From the NCBI RefSeq assembly GCF_001247745.1, contig NZ_LAIR01000002.1, positions 806,001 to 870,000 on the forward strand: 64,000 nt of DNA, given 5' to 3'. The stretch is from Luteipulveratus halotolerans (GTDB taxonomy: Bacteria > Actinomycetota > Actinomycetes > Actinomycetales > Dermatophilaceae). The notes below the pieces were generated by a model. It was not told where the DNA came from. It was given only the letters and a program-made list of their open reading frames with translations, and ran no database searches. Made by a program: the position numbers and the translations under genes. Numbering within the stretch: the first letter of the stretch is position 1; each line of letters opens with the position of its first letter. This document shows, piece by piece, positions 40,695-48,580 of this stretch.

Positions 40695-40807
40695 GAATCT
40701 CGTCTGTTCGGCAGTGCATGGAGTGCCGGGTAGTCGAGATTCGTACGGGGTGCGGCGAAAGCTGTCTGTTCGGCAGTGCATCGAGTGCCGGGTAGTCGAG
40801 ATTCGTG
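40695..40807. repeat. Two 43-bp direct repeats with dyad symmetry between ppc and cysteine desulfurase
   Basis: Copies at 40703-40745 and 40765-40807 differ at one base (GCATGGAG versus GCATCGAG). Each contains GGCAGTGCAT...GTGCC symmetry and ends in CGAGATTCG, which also pairs with CGAATCTCG at 40695-40703. It may act as a bidirectional terminator or be an extragenic repeat family. No coding potential seen. Confidence 0.75.
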
Positions 40808-40813
40808 GGCGGG

Positions 40814-41947
40814 TCAGGGGGCGAGGCGGCGGACCGCGGCGACCGCCTGCTCGATCTGGTCGGCCACCTCGACGAGGTCGGCCTCGGGCGTGCGCTCGTC
40901 GAACGTCAGGCGCACGGCGGTCTGCGCGAGCGGCGCGTCGTAGCCCATCGCTGTCAGCACGGGCGAGGCCTCGTCGCTGCCGGCTGCGCACGCCGAGCCG
41001 CTGGAGCACATCGAGCCGCGCTCCTGCAGCTGCAGCAGCACCGACTCACCGCTCACGCCCGAGAGCACGAACGACGCGTGCCCGGGCAGCCGCTGCGTGC
41101 GGTGACCGGTGAGCCGGGCACCGGGCACTCGGGCGAGCACCGTGTCGATGAGCACGTCGCGCTTGCGCGCCGTCTCGGCGACGGACCCCGGGGGTGTGGT
41201 CAGGTCGAGCGCCGCGGCGAGTCCGACAGCGGAGGCAACGTCGGTGGTGCCGGAGCGCAGCCCGTGCTCCTGGCCACCCCCGTGGATGAGTGGCTCGATC
41301 GGGGTGCGGCGTCGTACGTAGAGCACACCCACGCCCTTCGGCGCACCGAGCTTGTGGCCCGACAGACTCATCGCCTGGACGCCGAGGCGGTCGACGTCGA
41401 GGTCGAGCCAGCCGGCCGCCTGGACCGCGTCGGTGTGCAGGGGTACGCCGGCCGCGCGGGTGACCGCGGACAGCTCGGCGATCGGTTGGATCGTCCCGAC
41501 CTCGTTGTTGGCGTACTGGATGCTGACGAGCGTGGTGTCGGTGCGCAGGGCGCCTTGCAAGGACTCGACCGACACCAGACCGTCGCCGTCGACCGGCAGG
41601 TGCGTCACGTCGTACCCGAGGCGCTCGAGCCAAGCCGCCGACTCCAGCACGGCGGGGTGGTCGATCGCCGACACGATGACGTGGCGCCCACGAGGATCGG
41701 CCAGAGCGATGCCCTTGATCGCGGTGTTGTCGGCTTCCGTGCCACCTGAGGTGAACACGATCTCGGAGGGGCGTGCGCCGAGGCGTCGGGCGACCTTCGA
41801 CCGGGCGTCGTCGAGCGCGCGTCGCGCCGACTGGCCGGCTTCGTGCTGACTCGCTGGATTGCCGAAATCGGTTGTCAGATAAGGGATTACGGCTTCGAGC
41901 ACGTCGCGTCGTGGTGGCGACGTCGCGGCGTGGTCGAGATAGGTCAT
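40814..41947 (-). CDS. Cysteine desulfurase (NifS-like) of the nad operon
   Basis: PLP enzyme of 377 residues that takes sulfur from cysteine as a persulfide. It begins TYLDHAATSPP, has VSAIDHPAVLE, the PLP lysine in LSGHKLGAPKGVG, and the active-site cysteine loop SMCSSGSACAAGSDE. ATG 41947 overlaps the nadC stop (ATGA). Its position after nadA-nadB-nadC suggests that it builds or repairs the Fe-S cluster of NadA rather than serving general assembly. Confidence 0.92.
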   Translation of the reverse strand: MTYLDHAATSPPRRDVLEAVIPYLTTDFGNPASQHEAGQSARRALDDARSKVARRLGARPSEIVFTSGGTEADNTAIKGIALADPRGRHVIVSAIDHPAVLESAAWLERLGYDVTHLPVDGDGLVSVESLQGALRTDTTLVSIQYANNEVGTIQPIAELSAVTRAAGVPLHTDAVQAAGWLDLDVDRLGVQAMSLSGHKLGAPKGVGVLYVRRRTPIEPLIHGGGQEHGLRSGTTDVASAVGLAAALDLTTPPGSVAETARKRDVLIDTVLARVPGARLTGHRTQRLPGHASFVLSGVSGESVLLQLQERGSMCSSGSACAAGSDEASPVLTAMGYDAPLAQTAVRLTFDERTPEADLVEVADQIEQAVAAVRRLAP

Positions 41948-42783
41948 GAGACCTTCACGTCCAGGCCGAGGTCGAGGGCGCGCACGGAGTGGGTCAGCGC
42001 TCCGACCGAGATGACGTCGACTCCCGTACGCGCGATGTCGCCGATCGTGTCGAGGGTGACGCCGCCGCTGGCCTCGACGACCGCCCGGTCGCCGACCTGT
42101 TCGACGCCCGTGCGCAGGTCGGCCAACGAGAAGTTGTCGAGCAGGATCGTGTCGACGCCGCCGGCGAGCACAGGCTCGATCTGGTCGAGACGATCGACCT
42201 CGACCTCGATGTGCGTGGTGTGGGGGAGCGTGGCGCGCGCACGCCGGATCGCCTCTGTGAGGTCGGGCAGCAGTGCGACATGGTTGTCCTTGGCCATGAC
42301 CGCGTCCGACAGCGAGAACCGGTGGTTGTGGCCGCCTCCGCAGCGCACGGCATGGCGCTCGAGAGCGCGCAGACCCGGAGTCGTCTTGCGGGTGTCGACG
42401 ACCCGGGCGGACGTGCCCTCGACCGCCGCGACGTACGCCGCGGTCTGGGTCGCGATCGCCGACATCCGCTGCACGAGGTTGAGGGCGATGCGCTCGCAGC
42501 GCAGCACCGCCCGGGCCGGACCGGACACACGGGCCAGCACGTCACGGGCCTCGAACCGGTCGCCGTCAGCGATGAGCAGCTCGACCTCGACGGACGGGTC
42601 GTACGCCGTCATCGCCACCTCGAACACCTCGCCACCGGCCATCACGCCCGGCTCGCGAGCGACGAGATCGGCTGTGGCAGAGGCTGACTCGGGGATGAAC
42701 GCCTCGGAGGTGAGGTCGCCGGATGGTGCGTCCTCGTCGAGCGCCATCTCGACCACGCGCTGGATCTGTCGACGCTCAAGCAT
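41944..42783 (-). CDS. nadC: Nicotinate-nucleotide diphosphorylase (carboxylating)
   Basis: Quinolinate phosphoribosyltransferase of 279 residues, third step of de novo NAD synthesis. Motifs: EDAPSGDLTSEAFIP, RIALNLVQRMSAIATQT, VVDTRKTTPGLR, HAVRCGGGHNHRFSLSDA, and the C-terminal VEASGGVTLDTI with SVGALTHSV. Overlaps the nadB end by 8 bases and the cysteine desulfurase start by ATGA, so translation is coupled throughout. Confidence 0.96.
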   Translation of the reverse strand: MLERRQIQRVVEMALDEDAPSGDLTSEAFIPESASATADLVAREPGVMAGGEVFEVAMTAYDPSVEVELLIADGDRFEARDVLARVSGPARAVLRCERIALNLVQRMSAIATQTAAYVAAVEGTSARVVDTRKTTPGLRALERHAVRCGGGHNHRFSLSDAVMAKDNHVALLPDLTEAIRRARATLPHTTHIEVEVDRLDQIEPVLAGGVDTILLDNFSLADLRTGVEQVGDRAVVEASGGVTLDTIGDIARTGVDVISVGALTHSVRALDLGLDVKVS

Positions 42784-44284
42784 CGTGTGCCACCTTCACG
42801 CTGGAGTGAACCGCCGGGTCGATCGACTCGGGGATGTCGCTGCGGTAGTGCCCGCCGCGGGACTCGCGCCGTGCGAGGGCGCCCACGACGACGGCGCGCG
42901 CCAGCAGCAGGAGATTGGCGTCCTCCGCCGACTTGGCATCGGTGACCTCGGGCGTGCTCCACGACCGCAGCGTCGTCAGCGCGGCCGTGAGTCCGGCCTC
43001 GTCGCGGACGAGGCCTGCGGAGTCCCACATCAGCCGTTGGAGGTCGTCGCGGGTGAACGACGTGCTGTCCGGCAGGTCGGACAGGTCGACCTCGACGGGC
43101 TCGGGCCACGACGGGTCGGGAGCGTCGGGCTGCTCGGCGTCGATCGCCTGCACGCAGCGGATGCCGTAGACCGCGCCCTCGAGCAGTGAGTTGGACGCGA
43201 GTCGGTTGGCGCCGTGCAGGCCGTTGCACGCGACCTCGCCGACGGCGTACAGGCCGGGCAGGCTGGTGCGGCCCCACGAGTCGGTGCGCACGCCGCCCAT
43301 GTAGTAGTGCGCGGCCGGCGTGACCGGGATCGGTGTGGTGCCCCACTCGAATCCCCTTGTGCGACAAGCAGAGTCGATCGTCGGGAACCTCTTCGCGAGG
43401 AAGTCGGCACCGAGTGCTGTGGCGTCGAGGCGTACGGGCGTGCCCGGCTGCCGTGCCATCTGCGCCGCGATGCCGCGAGCCACCACGTCGCGTGGCGCGA
43501 GCTCGGCGTCGGGGTGCACGTCGGTCATGAACCGGTGCCCGTCGGCGTCGACGAGCACGGCGCCCTCGCCTCGGACCGCCTCGGAGATGAGGAACGAGTC
43601 GGCCGACTCGAGCGAGGTCGGATGGAACTGGTAGAGCTCGAGGTCGGACGCCACGGCACCGGCGCGCAGGGCGAGCGCGACGCCGTCGCCCGTGGCGACC
43701 TCGGGGTTGGTGGTGAACGGGAACAGCTGGCCCGCGCCGCCCGTCGCGAGGATGACCGCGTCGGCCGTGAGTGACTCGCCACCGAGCAGCTGGACGCCGG
43801 TCACGCGTGTGTCAGTGACGATCAGGCGAATCACGGTGGTATCGCTCAGGACTCGCACGCCGCTGTCGCGCACCCGGTCGATGAGTGCGTACGCGATCGC
43901 GGCCCCGGTGGCGTCGCCACCTGCGTGCAGGATGCGCGCGTGCGCGTGAGCGGCCTCGAGTCCGTGCGCGAGCTCTCCGTCGGGTCCGCGGTCGAACTGC
44001 ACGCCGCGGTCGATCAGCCGCTGCACGGCGTCGGGACCGCCGGCGCACAACGCCTGCACCGTGTCGACGTCGCTCAGGCCGGCCCCGGCGACGAGCGTGT
44101 CGTGCACATGGCTCGCGACGCTGTCGTCAGGTGTCGACACGACGGCCACCCCACCCTGGGCGTACCTCGTGTTGCTCTCGTCGAGGTCGGCCTTGGTGAT
44201 GAGCGTGACGTCGTGCCGCGCGGATGCCTCGAGGGCGGCGGTCATGCCGGCGACGCCGCTGCCGATGACGATGATCGAGCTCAT
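42776..44284 (-). CDS. nadB: L-aspartate oxidase
   Basis: FAD enzyme of 502 residues that converts aspartate to iminoaspartate. The dinucleotide motif is IIVIGSGVAGMTAALEASA; then ESNTRYAQGGVAVV, HAGGDATGAAIAYALI, PAAHYYMGGVRTDSWGRTSL and NRLASNSLLEGAVYG, and a C-terminal helical domain. Starts 9 bases after the nadA stop. Length and motifs are complete. Confidence 0.96.
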   Translation of the reverse strand: MSSIIVIGSGVAGMTAALEASARHDVTLITKADLDESNTRYAQGGVAVVSTPDDSVASHVHDTLVAGAGLSDVDTVQALCAGGPDAVQRLIDRGVQFDRGPDGELAHGLEAAHAHARILHAGGDATGAAIAYALIDRVRDSGVRVLSDTTVIRLIVTDTRVTGVQLLGGESLTADAVILATGGAGQLFPFTTNPEVATGDGVALALRAGAVASDLELYQFHPTSLESADSFLISEAVRGEGAVLVDADGHRFMTDVHPDAELAPRDVVARGIAAQMARQPGTPVRLDATALGADFLAKRFPTIDSACRTRGFEWGTTPIPVTPAAHYYMGGVRTDSWGRTSLPGLYAVGEVACNGLHGANRLASNSLLEGAVYGIRCVQAIDAEQPDAPDPSWPEPVEVDLSDLPDSTSFTRDDLQRLMWDSAGLVRDEAGLTAALTTLRSWSTPEVTDAKSAEDANLLLLARAVVVGALARRESRGGHYRSDIPESIDPAVHSSVKVAHDA

Positions 44285-44293
44285 GGCGATCTC

Positions 44294-45559
44294 CTACTTG
44301 GTGCCCGCCGGCAGCGCCGCGAGCATCCGCTCCAGCGCGACCTTGGCGTCCGTGGCGACGTCGTCGGCGACGACGATCTGGTTGCGGACCTCGCCCTCGA
44401 GGAGCCCGTCGAGGGTCCAGGCGAGGTAGCCGGGGTGGATGCGGTACATCGTCGAGCACGGGCAGATGACCGGGTCGAGGCAGAAGATCGTCATCTCGGG
44501 GTGCTCGGCCTGCAGCCGGTTGACCATGTTGATCTCGGTGCCGATCGCGAACACGTCGCCGGGCCGGCCGCCCTCGATCGCCTTGCGGATGTAGTCGGTC
44601 GAGCCGGACTCGTCAGCGGCGTCGACGACGGGCATCGGGCACTCGGGGTGGACGATGACGCGCACGCCGGGGTGCTCGGCTCGTGCCTGCTCGATCTGGT
44701 CCACGGTGAATCGCTTGTGCACCGAGCAGAACCCGTGCCACAGAAGGACTTTCGCGTCTCGTAGGACTTCCTCGGTGTTGCCGCCGAGCGGCTTGCGGGG
44801 GTTCCACATGGGCATCTGGTCGAGGCCGATGCCCATGGCCTTGGCGGTGTTGCGGCCGAGGTGCTGGTCGGGGAAGAACAGCACGCGCTGCCCGCGCTCG
44901 AACGCCCACTCCAGCACCGTCGAGGCGTTGGACGAGGTGCACACGATGCCGCCGTGCCGGCCGCAGAACGCCTTGAGCGCGGCCGAGGAGTTCATGTAGG
45001 TGACAGGGATGACGGGCTGGCGGCCGTCGGCGTCGGGCTCGTCGCCGTAGAGCTCCATCAGGTCTTCCCAGGCCGACTCGACGGAGTCCTCGTCGGCCAT
45101 GTCGGCCATCGAGCAGCCGGCGGCCAGGTTGGGCAGGATCACGCGCTGCTCCGGGCGCGCCAGGATGTCAGCCGTCTCGGCCATGAAGTGCACGCCGCAG
45201 AAGACGATCGTCTCGGCGTCGGGCTTGGTGAGCGCCGCGTTGGCGAGCTGGAAGGAGTCGCCCACGAAGTCGGCGTACTGGACGACCTCGTCGCGCTGGT
45301 AGAAGTGCCCGAGGATGACGAGCTTGTCGCCAAGAGCCTTCTTGGTATTGCGGATTCGCTCGTGCAGCTCGTCCTCGCTCATGCGCTGGTACGCCGTCGG
45401 CAGCTGGCCGGGACGCGTCACCGGGTCGGGGATGACGTCGTCCTCGGAGGCGCCGGGACCGTAGCCGGGGGAGAGGTCGAACTCCCACGGGCCCTTGGCC
45501 AGGTCGGCGTCACAGGTGGCGCTGGGACGGGTGGTGATGGCGACATCGACGGACGTCAT
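44294..45559 (-). CDS. nadA: Quinolinate synthase
   Basis: 4Fe-4S enzyme of 421 residues that condenses iminoaspartate with dihydroxyacetone phosphate. The three cluster cysteines lie in LAAGCSMADMAD, GGIVCTSSNAS and DPVICPCSTMYRIHP. Other features: GHFYQRDEVVQYADFVGDS, FCGVHFMAETADIL and LFWHG-like VLLWHGFCSVHKRF. ATG 45559 overlaps the nrtR stop (ATGA), with AAGGAG inside the end of nrtR. The N-terminus is about 60 residues longer than in short NadA forms, as in other actinobacteria. Confidence 0.95.
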   Translation of the reverse strand: MTSVDVAITTRPSATCDADLAKGPWEFDLSPGYGPGASEDDVIPDPVTRPGQLPTAYQRMSEDELHERIRNTKKALGDKLVILGHFYQRDEVVQYADFVGDSFQLANAALTKPDAETIVFCGVHFMAETADILARPEQRVILPNLAAGCSMADMADEDSVESAWEDLMELYGDEPDADGRQPVIPVTYMNSSAALKAFCGRHGGIVCTSSNASTVLEWAFERGQRVLFFPDQHLGRNTAKAMGIGLDQMPMWNPRKPLGGNTEEVLRDAKVLLWHGFCSVHKRFTVDQIEQARAEHPGVRVIVHPECPMPVVDAADESGSTDYIRKAIEGGRPGDVFAIGTEINMVNRLQAEHPEMTIFCLDPVICPCSTMYRIHPGYLAWTLDGLLEGEVRNQIVVADDVATDAKVALERMLAALPAGTK

Positions 45560-46275
45560 GCCTGCTCCTTGGACTCCTGCGAAGGCGTCAGCGGACCGTG
45601 GTCGGCCAGCTGTACTGCGGTGTTGTAGCGGTAGAGGCGGGGAGGTCGGTGGCTCGTGCCGGTGAGGCGCTGCCCGGTGTCCTCGATCGCGTCGGACGCG
45701 AGGATCTGGCGGCGGAAGTTGGCCGGGTCGAGCGAGCAGCCGCGCACGGCCTCGTGCACCTGGCGCAGCTGGGCGAGGGTGAACGTCTCGCCGAGGAAGC
45801 CGTGCGCGATGCGGGAGTACTCCATCTTGGTGCGCAGCCGCCAGACGGCGTAGTCGACGATCGTGCGGTGGTCGAAGGCCAGCTCGGAGAGGTCGTCGGC
45901 CGCGAACCACTCGACGTTGTCGCTGTCGATCGCCTGGGCGGCCTCGTCGGGGTGCACCAGCGCCCAGTAGACGATCGACACCACGCGCGTCGGGTCGTCG
46001 GCCGAGCGGTCGAGCCCGCCGAAGGCGTACAGCTGCTCGAGGTAGCGGGGCGTGAGCCCGGTGGTGCGCACGAGCGTGCGGCGCGCCGAGGTCTCGAGGT
46101 CCTGGTCGGCGGCCAGCCAGCCGCCGGGGAGAGCCCAGCGGCCTTCGTACGGCTCACGGATGCGCCGGACAAGCGGCAGCCACAGCGTCATGCGGCCGGT
46201 CTCGGGGCTGGGGCGCAGCGCGAAGATCACCGTCGAGACGGCCAGATCGACGCGCTGGGCGTGCTGTCGGCCCAC
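45556..46275 (-). CDS. nrtR: NUDIX-family transcriptional repressor of NAD synthesis
   Basis: 239 residues: an N-terminal NUDIX-like ADP-ribose sensor (RVDLAVSTVIFAL, PYEGRWALPGGWLAADQDLE, RRTLVRTTGL) with a decayed NUDIX catalytic box, then a C-terminal winged helix (EYSRIAHGFLGETFTLAQLR, ANFRRQILASDAIEDTG). This is the NrtR layout. GTG 46275 has the very strong GAGGAGG 5 bases upstream, so it is preferred over an in-frame ATG closer to the promoter. Heads the nadABC operon, which it is expected to repress. Confidence 0.9.
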   Translation of the reverse strand: MGRQHAQRVDLAVSTVIFALRPSPETGRMTLWLPLVRRIREPYEGRWALPGGWLAADQDLETSARRTLVRTTGLTPRYLEQLYAFGGLDRSADDPTRVVSIVYWALVHPDEAAQAIDSDNVEWFAADDLSELAFDHRTIVDYAVWRLRTKMEYSRIAHGFLGETFTLAQLRQVHEAVRGCSLDPANFRRQILASDAIEDTGQRLTGTSHRPPRLYRYNTAVQLADHGPLTPSQESKEQA

Positions 46276-46295
46276 GGGCTCCTCCTCTCTGCTAC

Positions 46296-46337
46296 TTAAG
46301 GTGTCCATGACACTAACACCCCTTCTGGTCATGTCAA
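46296..46337 (-). promoter_or_regulatory. nrtR-nadABC promoter with NrtR operator
   Basis: Minus strand: consensus -35 TTGACA (46332-46337), 16-base spacer and -10 TAGTGT (46310-46315). An imperfect palindrome (46296-46316), with core GTGTC-ATG-GACAC, covers the -10 and start site. This suits autorepression by NrtR and control of the nad genes. Confidence 0.65.
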
Positions 46338-46371
46338 CCAGAAGTGCCGAGAACGGGCGACGGGCATGCGA

Positions 46372-46406
46372 GAGGCCGGCCGCCCCGTACGGGATCGGCC
46401 GGCCTC
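46372..46406 (-). terminator. Terminator after the trypsin-like protease gene
   Basis: GAGGCCGGCCG (46372-46382) pairs with CGGCCGGCCTC (46396-46406), 11-bp stem, 13-base loop, 11 bases past the stop. Confidence 0.75.
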
Positions 46407-46416
46407 AGCGGATGGG

Positions 46417-47337
46417 TCAGTGCGGCTTCTTGGGGCCGTGCGGCTTGGTGGCGGTCGCGGGCTTGGTCAGCAGGCAGCCGTCCTTGGACAGGTCGATGGC
46501 GTTGTCGGTGAGGCAGGTCGTGAACCAGTACGTCTGCTGCCCGTAGTTCTGGCCCTGGGTCGCGGTCGTCGTGCCGTCCTCGTTGACCTCGCACGGGTTG
46601 TTGACCGTGCACTGCTGGCCGTCGTCGTTGCCGGTGTTGTTGATGCCGACCACCTCCAGCGAGGTGTTGTCGACGATCGGCGAGCCGGACGTGCCGTGGA
46701 TCGTCTCGCAGTCGGGGTTGGGGAAGGCGTAGCGGATCGAGTCGTGCCAGGTCCAGTCGCCCTCGCGCAGCTCGCCGACGAACCCGTTGATCGAGCAGGA
46801 GTACGTCTTGCCCCAGTACGACGACGGGATCGAGATCGCGCTCTGGTCGGCCGGCTTGCTGTCGGAGATCGTCAGCGCCTTGGCGCCCGTCGAGGAGGCG
46901 ATGTCGGCGTAGGTGTCGGTGAGCTCGTACAGCGCGACGTCGTTGCCGATCATCGTCGCGTAGAGCACCTTGGTGGCCTGGACGGTGCCGATCGAGCTGC
47001 CCGCGTCGTCGAGCAGCTGCCCACTGCGTGAGCTGGCCTTGTTGACGAGAACCTCTCCGGCAGAAAGGAATCCGCCCTCGTAGCAGTGCCCGTTGGTGAG
47101 CAGCATCGCCTTGTCGGTGTCCGTCGACGTCGGGTAGCGCACGAGGCTGCCCGAGCAGTTGTCGAGCTTGATGGTCGACGCGAGTCCGGCGGCCTGCAGG
47201 CGCTGGACCGTCTGCGGCTGAGCTGACGTCGGCGCTGAGGGCTCGGCCGCCTGGGAGCTGCTGAGTGGTGCGATCGCACCCGCTGCTCCGAGGACGGCGA
47301 CGGCTGCGAGACGGCTGGTGGTACGACGGGACGGCAC
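46417..47337 (-). CDS. Secreted trypsin-like serine protease
   Basis: 306 residues with a signal peptide (PSRRTTSRLAAVAVLGAAGA, cleavage near SQA). The chymotrypsin-fold triad is visible: MLLTNGHCYEGG (His), MIGNDVALYEL (Asp) and ETIHGTSGSPIVD (Ser). Several cysteines (NCSGS, GHC, SCSIN, DCETI, QCTVNNPC, TTCLTD) fit extracellular disulfides. A Lys/Pro/His-rich tail ends the protein. GTG 47337 has GAGGAG 8 bases upstream. Substrate unknown. Confidence 0.85.
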   Translation of the reverse strand: MPSRRTTSRLAAVAVLGAAGAIAPLSSSQAAEPSAPTSAQPQTVQRLQAAGLASTIKLDNCSGSLVRYPTSTDTDKAMLLTNGHCYEGGFLSAGEVLVNKASSRSGQLLDDAGSSIGTVQATKVLYATMIGNDVALYELTDTYADIASSTGAKALTISDSKPADQSAISIPSSYWGKTYSCSINGFVGELREGDWTWHDSIRYAFPNPDCETIHGTSGSPIVDNTSLEVVGINNTGNDDGQQCTVNNPCEVNEDGTTTATQGQNYGQQTYWFTTCLTDNAIDLSKDGCLLTKPATATKPHGPKKPH

Positions 47338-47485
47338 GGGTGAGCTCCTCGCGAAGGGGTTGGGGTCGACCCACCGTCTCGACACGTGGACACCCGGTCA
47401 ACGCCGCCTGTCATCCCTTGGCGCAATGCGGGGCCGGCGCTGGCACGGCCTTGACGCGGCACTCGGGCCGGACCCGCGAAGCAGA

Positions 47486-47524
47486 AGAGGTCCATCGGCC
47501 TGCGTTGCAGATCGATGGACCTCT
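47486..47524. repeat. 12-bp stem hairpin downstream of tRNA-Arg
   Basis: AGAGGTCCATCG (47486-47497) pairs with CGATGGACCTCT (47513-47524) over a 15-base loop. It is one of several hairpins in the 323-base gap between the protease start and the tRNA; it may terminate the tRNA transcript. Confidence 0.65.
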
Positions 47525-47530
47525 GGGTCA

Positions 47531-47589
47531 GGCTCCTGCAGGGGGCACCGACCGTCGCAGGCTCCGGTTCGGTGCCCCCTGCAGGAGCC
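47531..47589. repeat. 21-bp inverted repeat built from the tRNA-Arg 3' end
   Basis: Perfect stem 47531-47551 / 47569-47589 (arms begin GGCTCCTGCAGGGGGCACC) with a 17-base loop. The arm sequence matches the 3' end of the adjacent tRNA-Arg. Confidence 0.8.
47552..47586 (-). repeat. 35-bp direct repeat of the tRNA-Arg 3' end and flank
   Basis: Identical to 47640-47674, whose last 14 bases are the 3' end of tRNA-Arg. The copies are 88 bases apart. This resembles attachment-site duplication at a tRNA, but there is no room for an element between the copies. Confidence 0.75.
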
Positions 47590-47660
47590 GCCACCTCACT
47601 TCGTCCCGGTGGCTCCCGTCATCCTGCAGCGGTCACCGGCCGTCGCAGGCTCCGGTTCGG

Positions 47661-47732
47661 TGCCCCCTGCAGGATTCGAACCTGCGCTCCCGCCTCCGGA
47701 GGGCGGTGCTCTATCCCCTGAGCTAAGGGGGC
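47661..47732 (-). tRNA. tRNA-Arg (anticodon CCG)
   Basis: A full cloverleaf of 72 bases on the minus strand: acceptor stem GCCCCCT/AGGGGGC with discriminator A, D arm GCTC/GAGC, anticodon arm CCGCC-CTCCGGA-GGCGG with anticodon CCG, and T arm GCAGG-TTCGAAT-CCTGC. CCA is not encoded. It reads CGG codons. Confidence 0.96.
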
Positions 47733-47800
47733 GTGCGCCAGCCATGCCGACGCGAGGAGAAAGACTACAGGAGGACGGAGTCGGTGCTGACCACCGCTTC

Positions 47801-47806
47801 TACACT
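47801..47806 (+). promoter_or_regulatory. -10 box of the DALR-lysA-hom-thrC-thrB series
   Basis: TACACT ends 8 bases before GTG 47815, which lacks a Shine-Dalgarno. Leaderless start inferred. Confidence 0.4.
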
Positions 47807-47814
47807 CACGACCT

Positions 47815-48570
47815 GTGACCCCGGACGAGCTCGGCCAGGCGCTGTCGTCGGCGCTCGGCGCATCCGTTCGGCTGCGGCCCGCAGCGCCTGACGACCCGAC
47901 GGTGTGGCGCACGACCGCCCTGCGCGATCACGCCCGTGATGTCGCCGCGGTCAGCAGGGCCCGACGGGCTGTTGAGCACGACCCCGCCGTGACCGTCGTC
48001 GACGACGTCCTCAGCCTCAGGCTCGGCGACGTCGACGCCGCCCTCGACGCACCGCTGCCCGCCGAGGCGCTCGACGGCCTGCGCCGACAGTTCGCACAGC
48101 AGTGGCGACCCGACGCAGACCTGTGGCTGACCCGCGACGGCCGGCCCAGGTCGTACGCCGACCTCGCCGCGCACGCGGGTGACGCGAGTGCGCGGTGGGC
48201 CCGGGCGCGTTCGTCCGACGGCACCCGCATCGACGTGCCGTTCGACCGGCTCGGGTCGCGCACGCTCGACGACCCGGTGTTCGCGGTGCTGCTGGCGCAC
48301 GACCGGCTGGCGCGGGGGAGAGCCGGCGCCGACGGCAGGGTGGCCACCGCCGTGCTGGCGACGCCGATGGTGCTCCGCGACGGCGCACGCACGGGTCGCA
48401 CCCGCCCGTTCGTGCTGCACCTTGAGGCGCTCGCGGCCGCGGTGCTCGCGGCCCGGCCGACGGAGCCGACGCCCGTCACGTGGACGCCGCCCCGGGCCGC
48501 CCACGCGGCACGTATCGTTCTGGCGTCCGGCCTCGACACAGCCGGGATCCCGGCCCCTGCGCAGATCTGA
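47815..48570 (+). CDS. DALR anticodon-binding domain protein (ArgS-like, no catalytic core)
   Basis: 251 residues, Ala/Arg/Asp-rich. The C-terminal part (about 155-251: LDDPVFAVLLAHDRLARGRA, and later an Ala-rich helix) resembles the DALR anticodon-binding domain of arginyl-tRNA synthetase. The N-terminal 100 residues recall an ArgS N-domain, but no HIGH or KMSKS motif is present, so it cannot charge tRNA. A comparable gene often precedes lysA in actinobacteria. It lies 82 bases from tRNA-Arg. Role unknown. Confidence 0.7.
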   Translation: MTPDELGQALSSALGASVRLRPAAPDDPTVWRTTALRDHARDVAAVSRARRAVEHDPAVTVVDDVLSLRLGDVDAALDAPLPAEALDGLRRQFAQQWRPDADLWLTRDGRPRSYADLAAHAGDASARWARARSSDGTRIDVPFDRLGSRTLDDPVFAVLLAHDRLARGRAGADGRVATAVLATPMVLRDGARTGRTRPFVLHLEALAAAVLAARPTEPTPVTWTPPRAAHAARIVLASGLDTAGIPAPAQI

Positions 48571-48580
48571 AGGAGTTCGC

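Noticed and set aside
40703..40807. CRISPR-like repeat pair
   Set aside because: Only two copies with one short spacer, no cas genes, and internal palindromes unlike an array.
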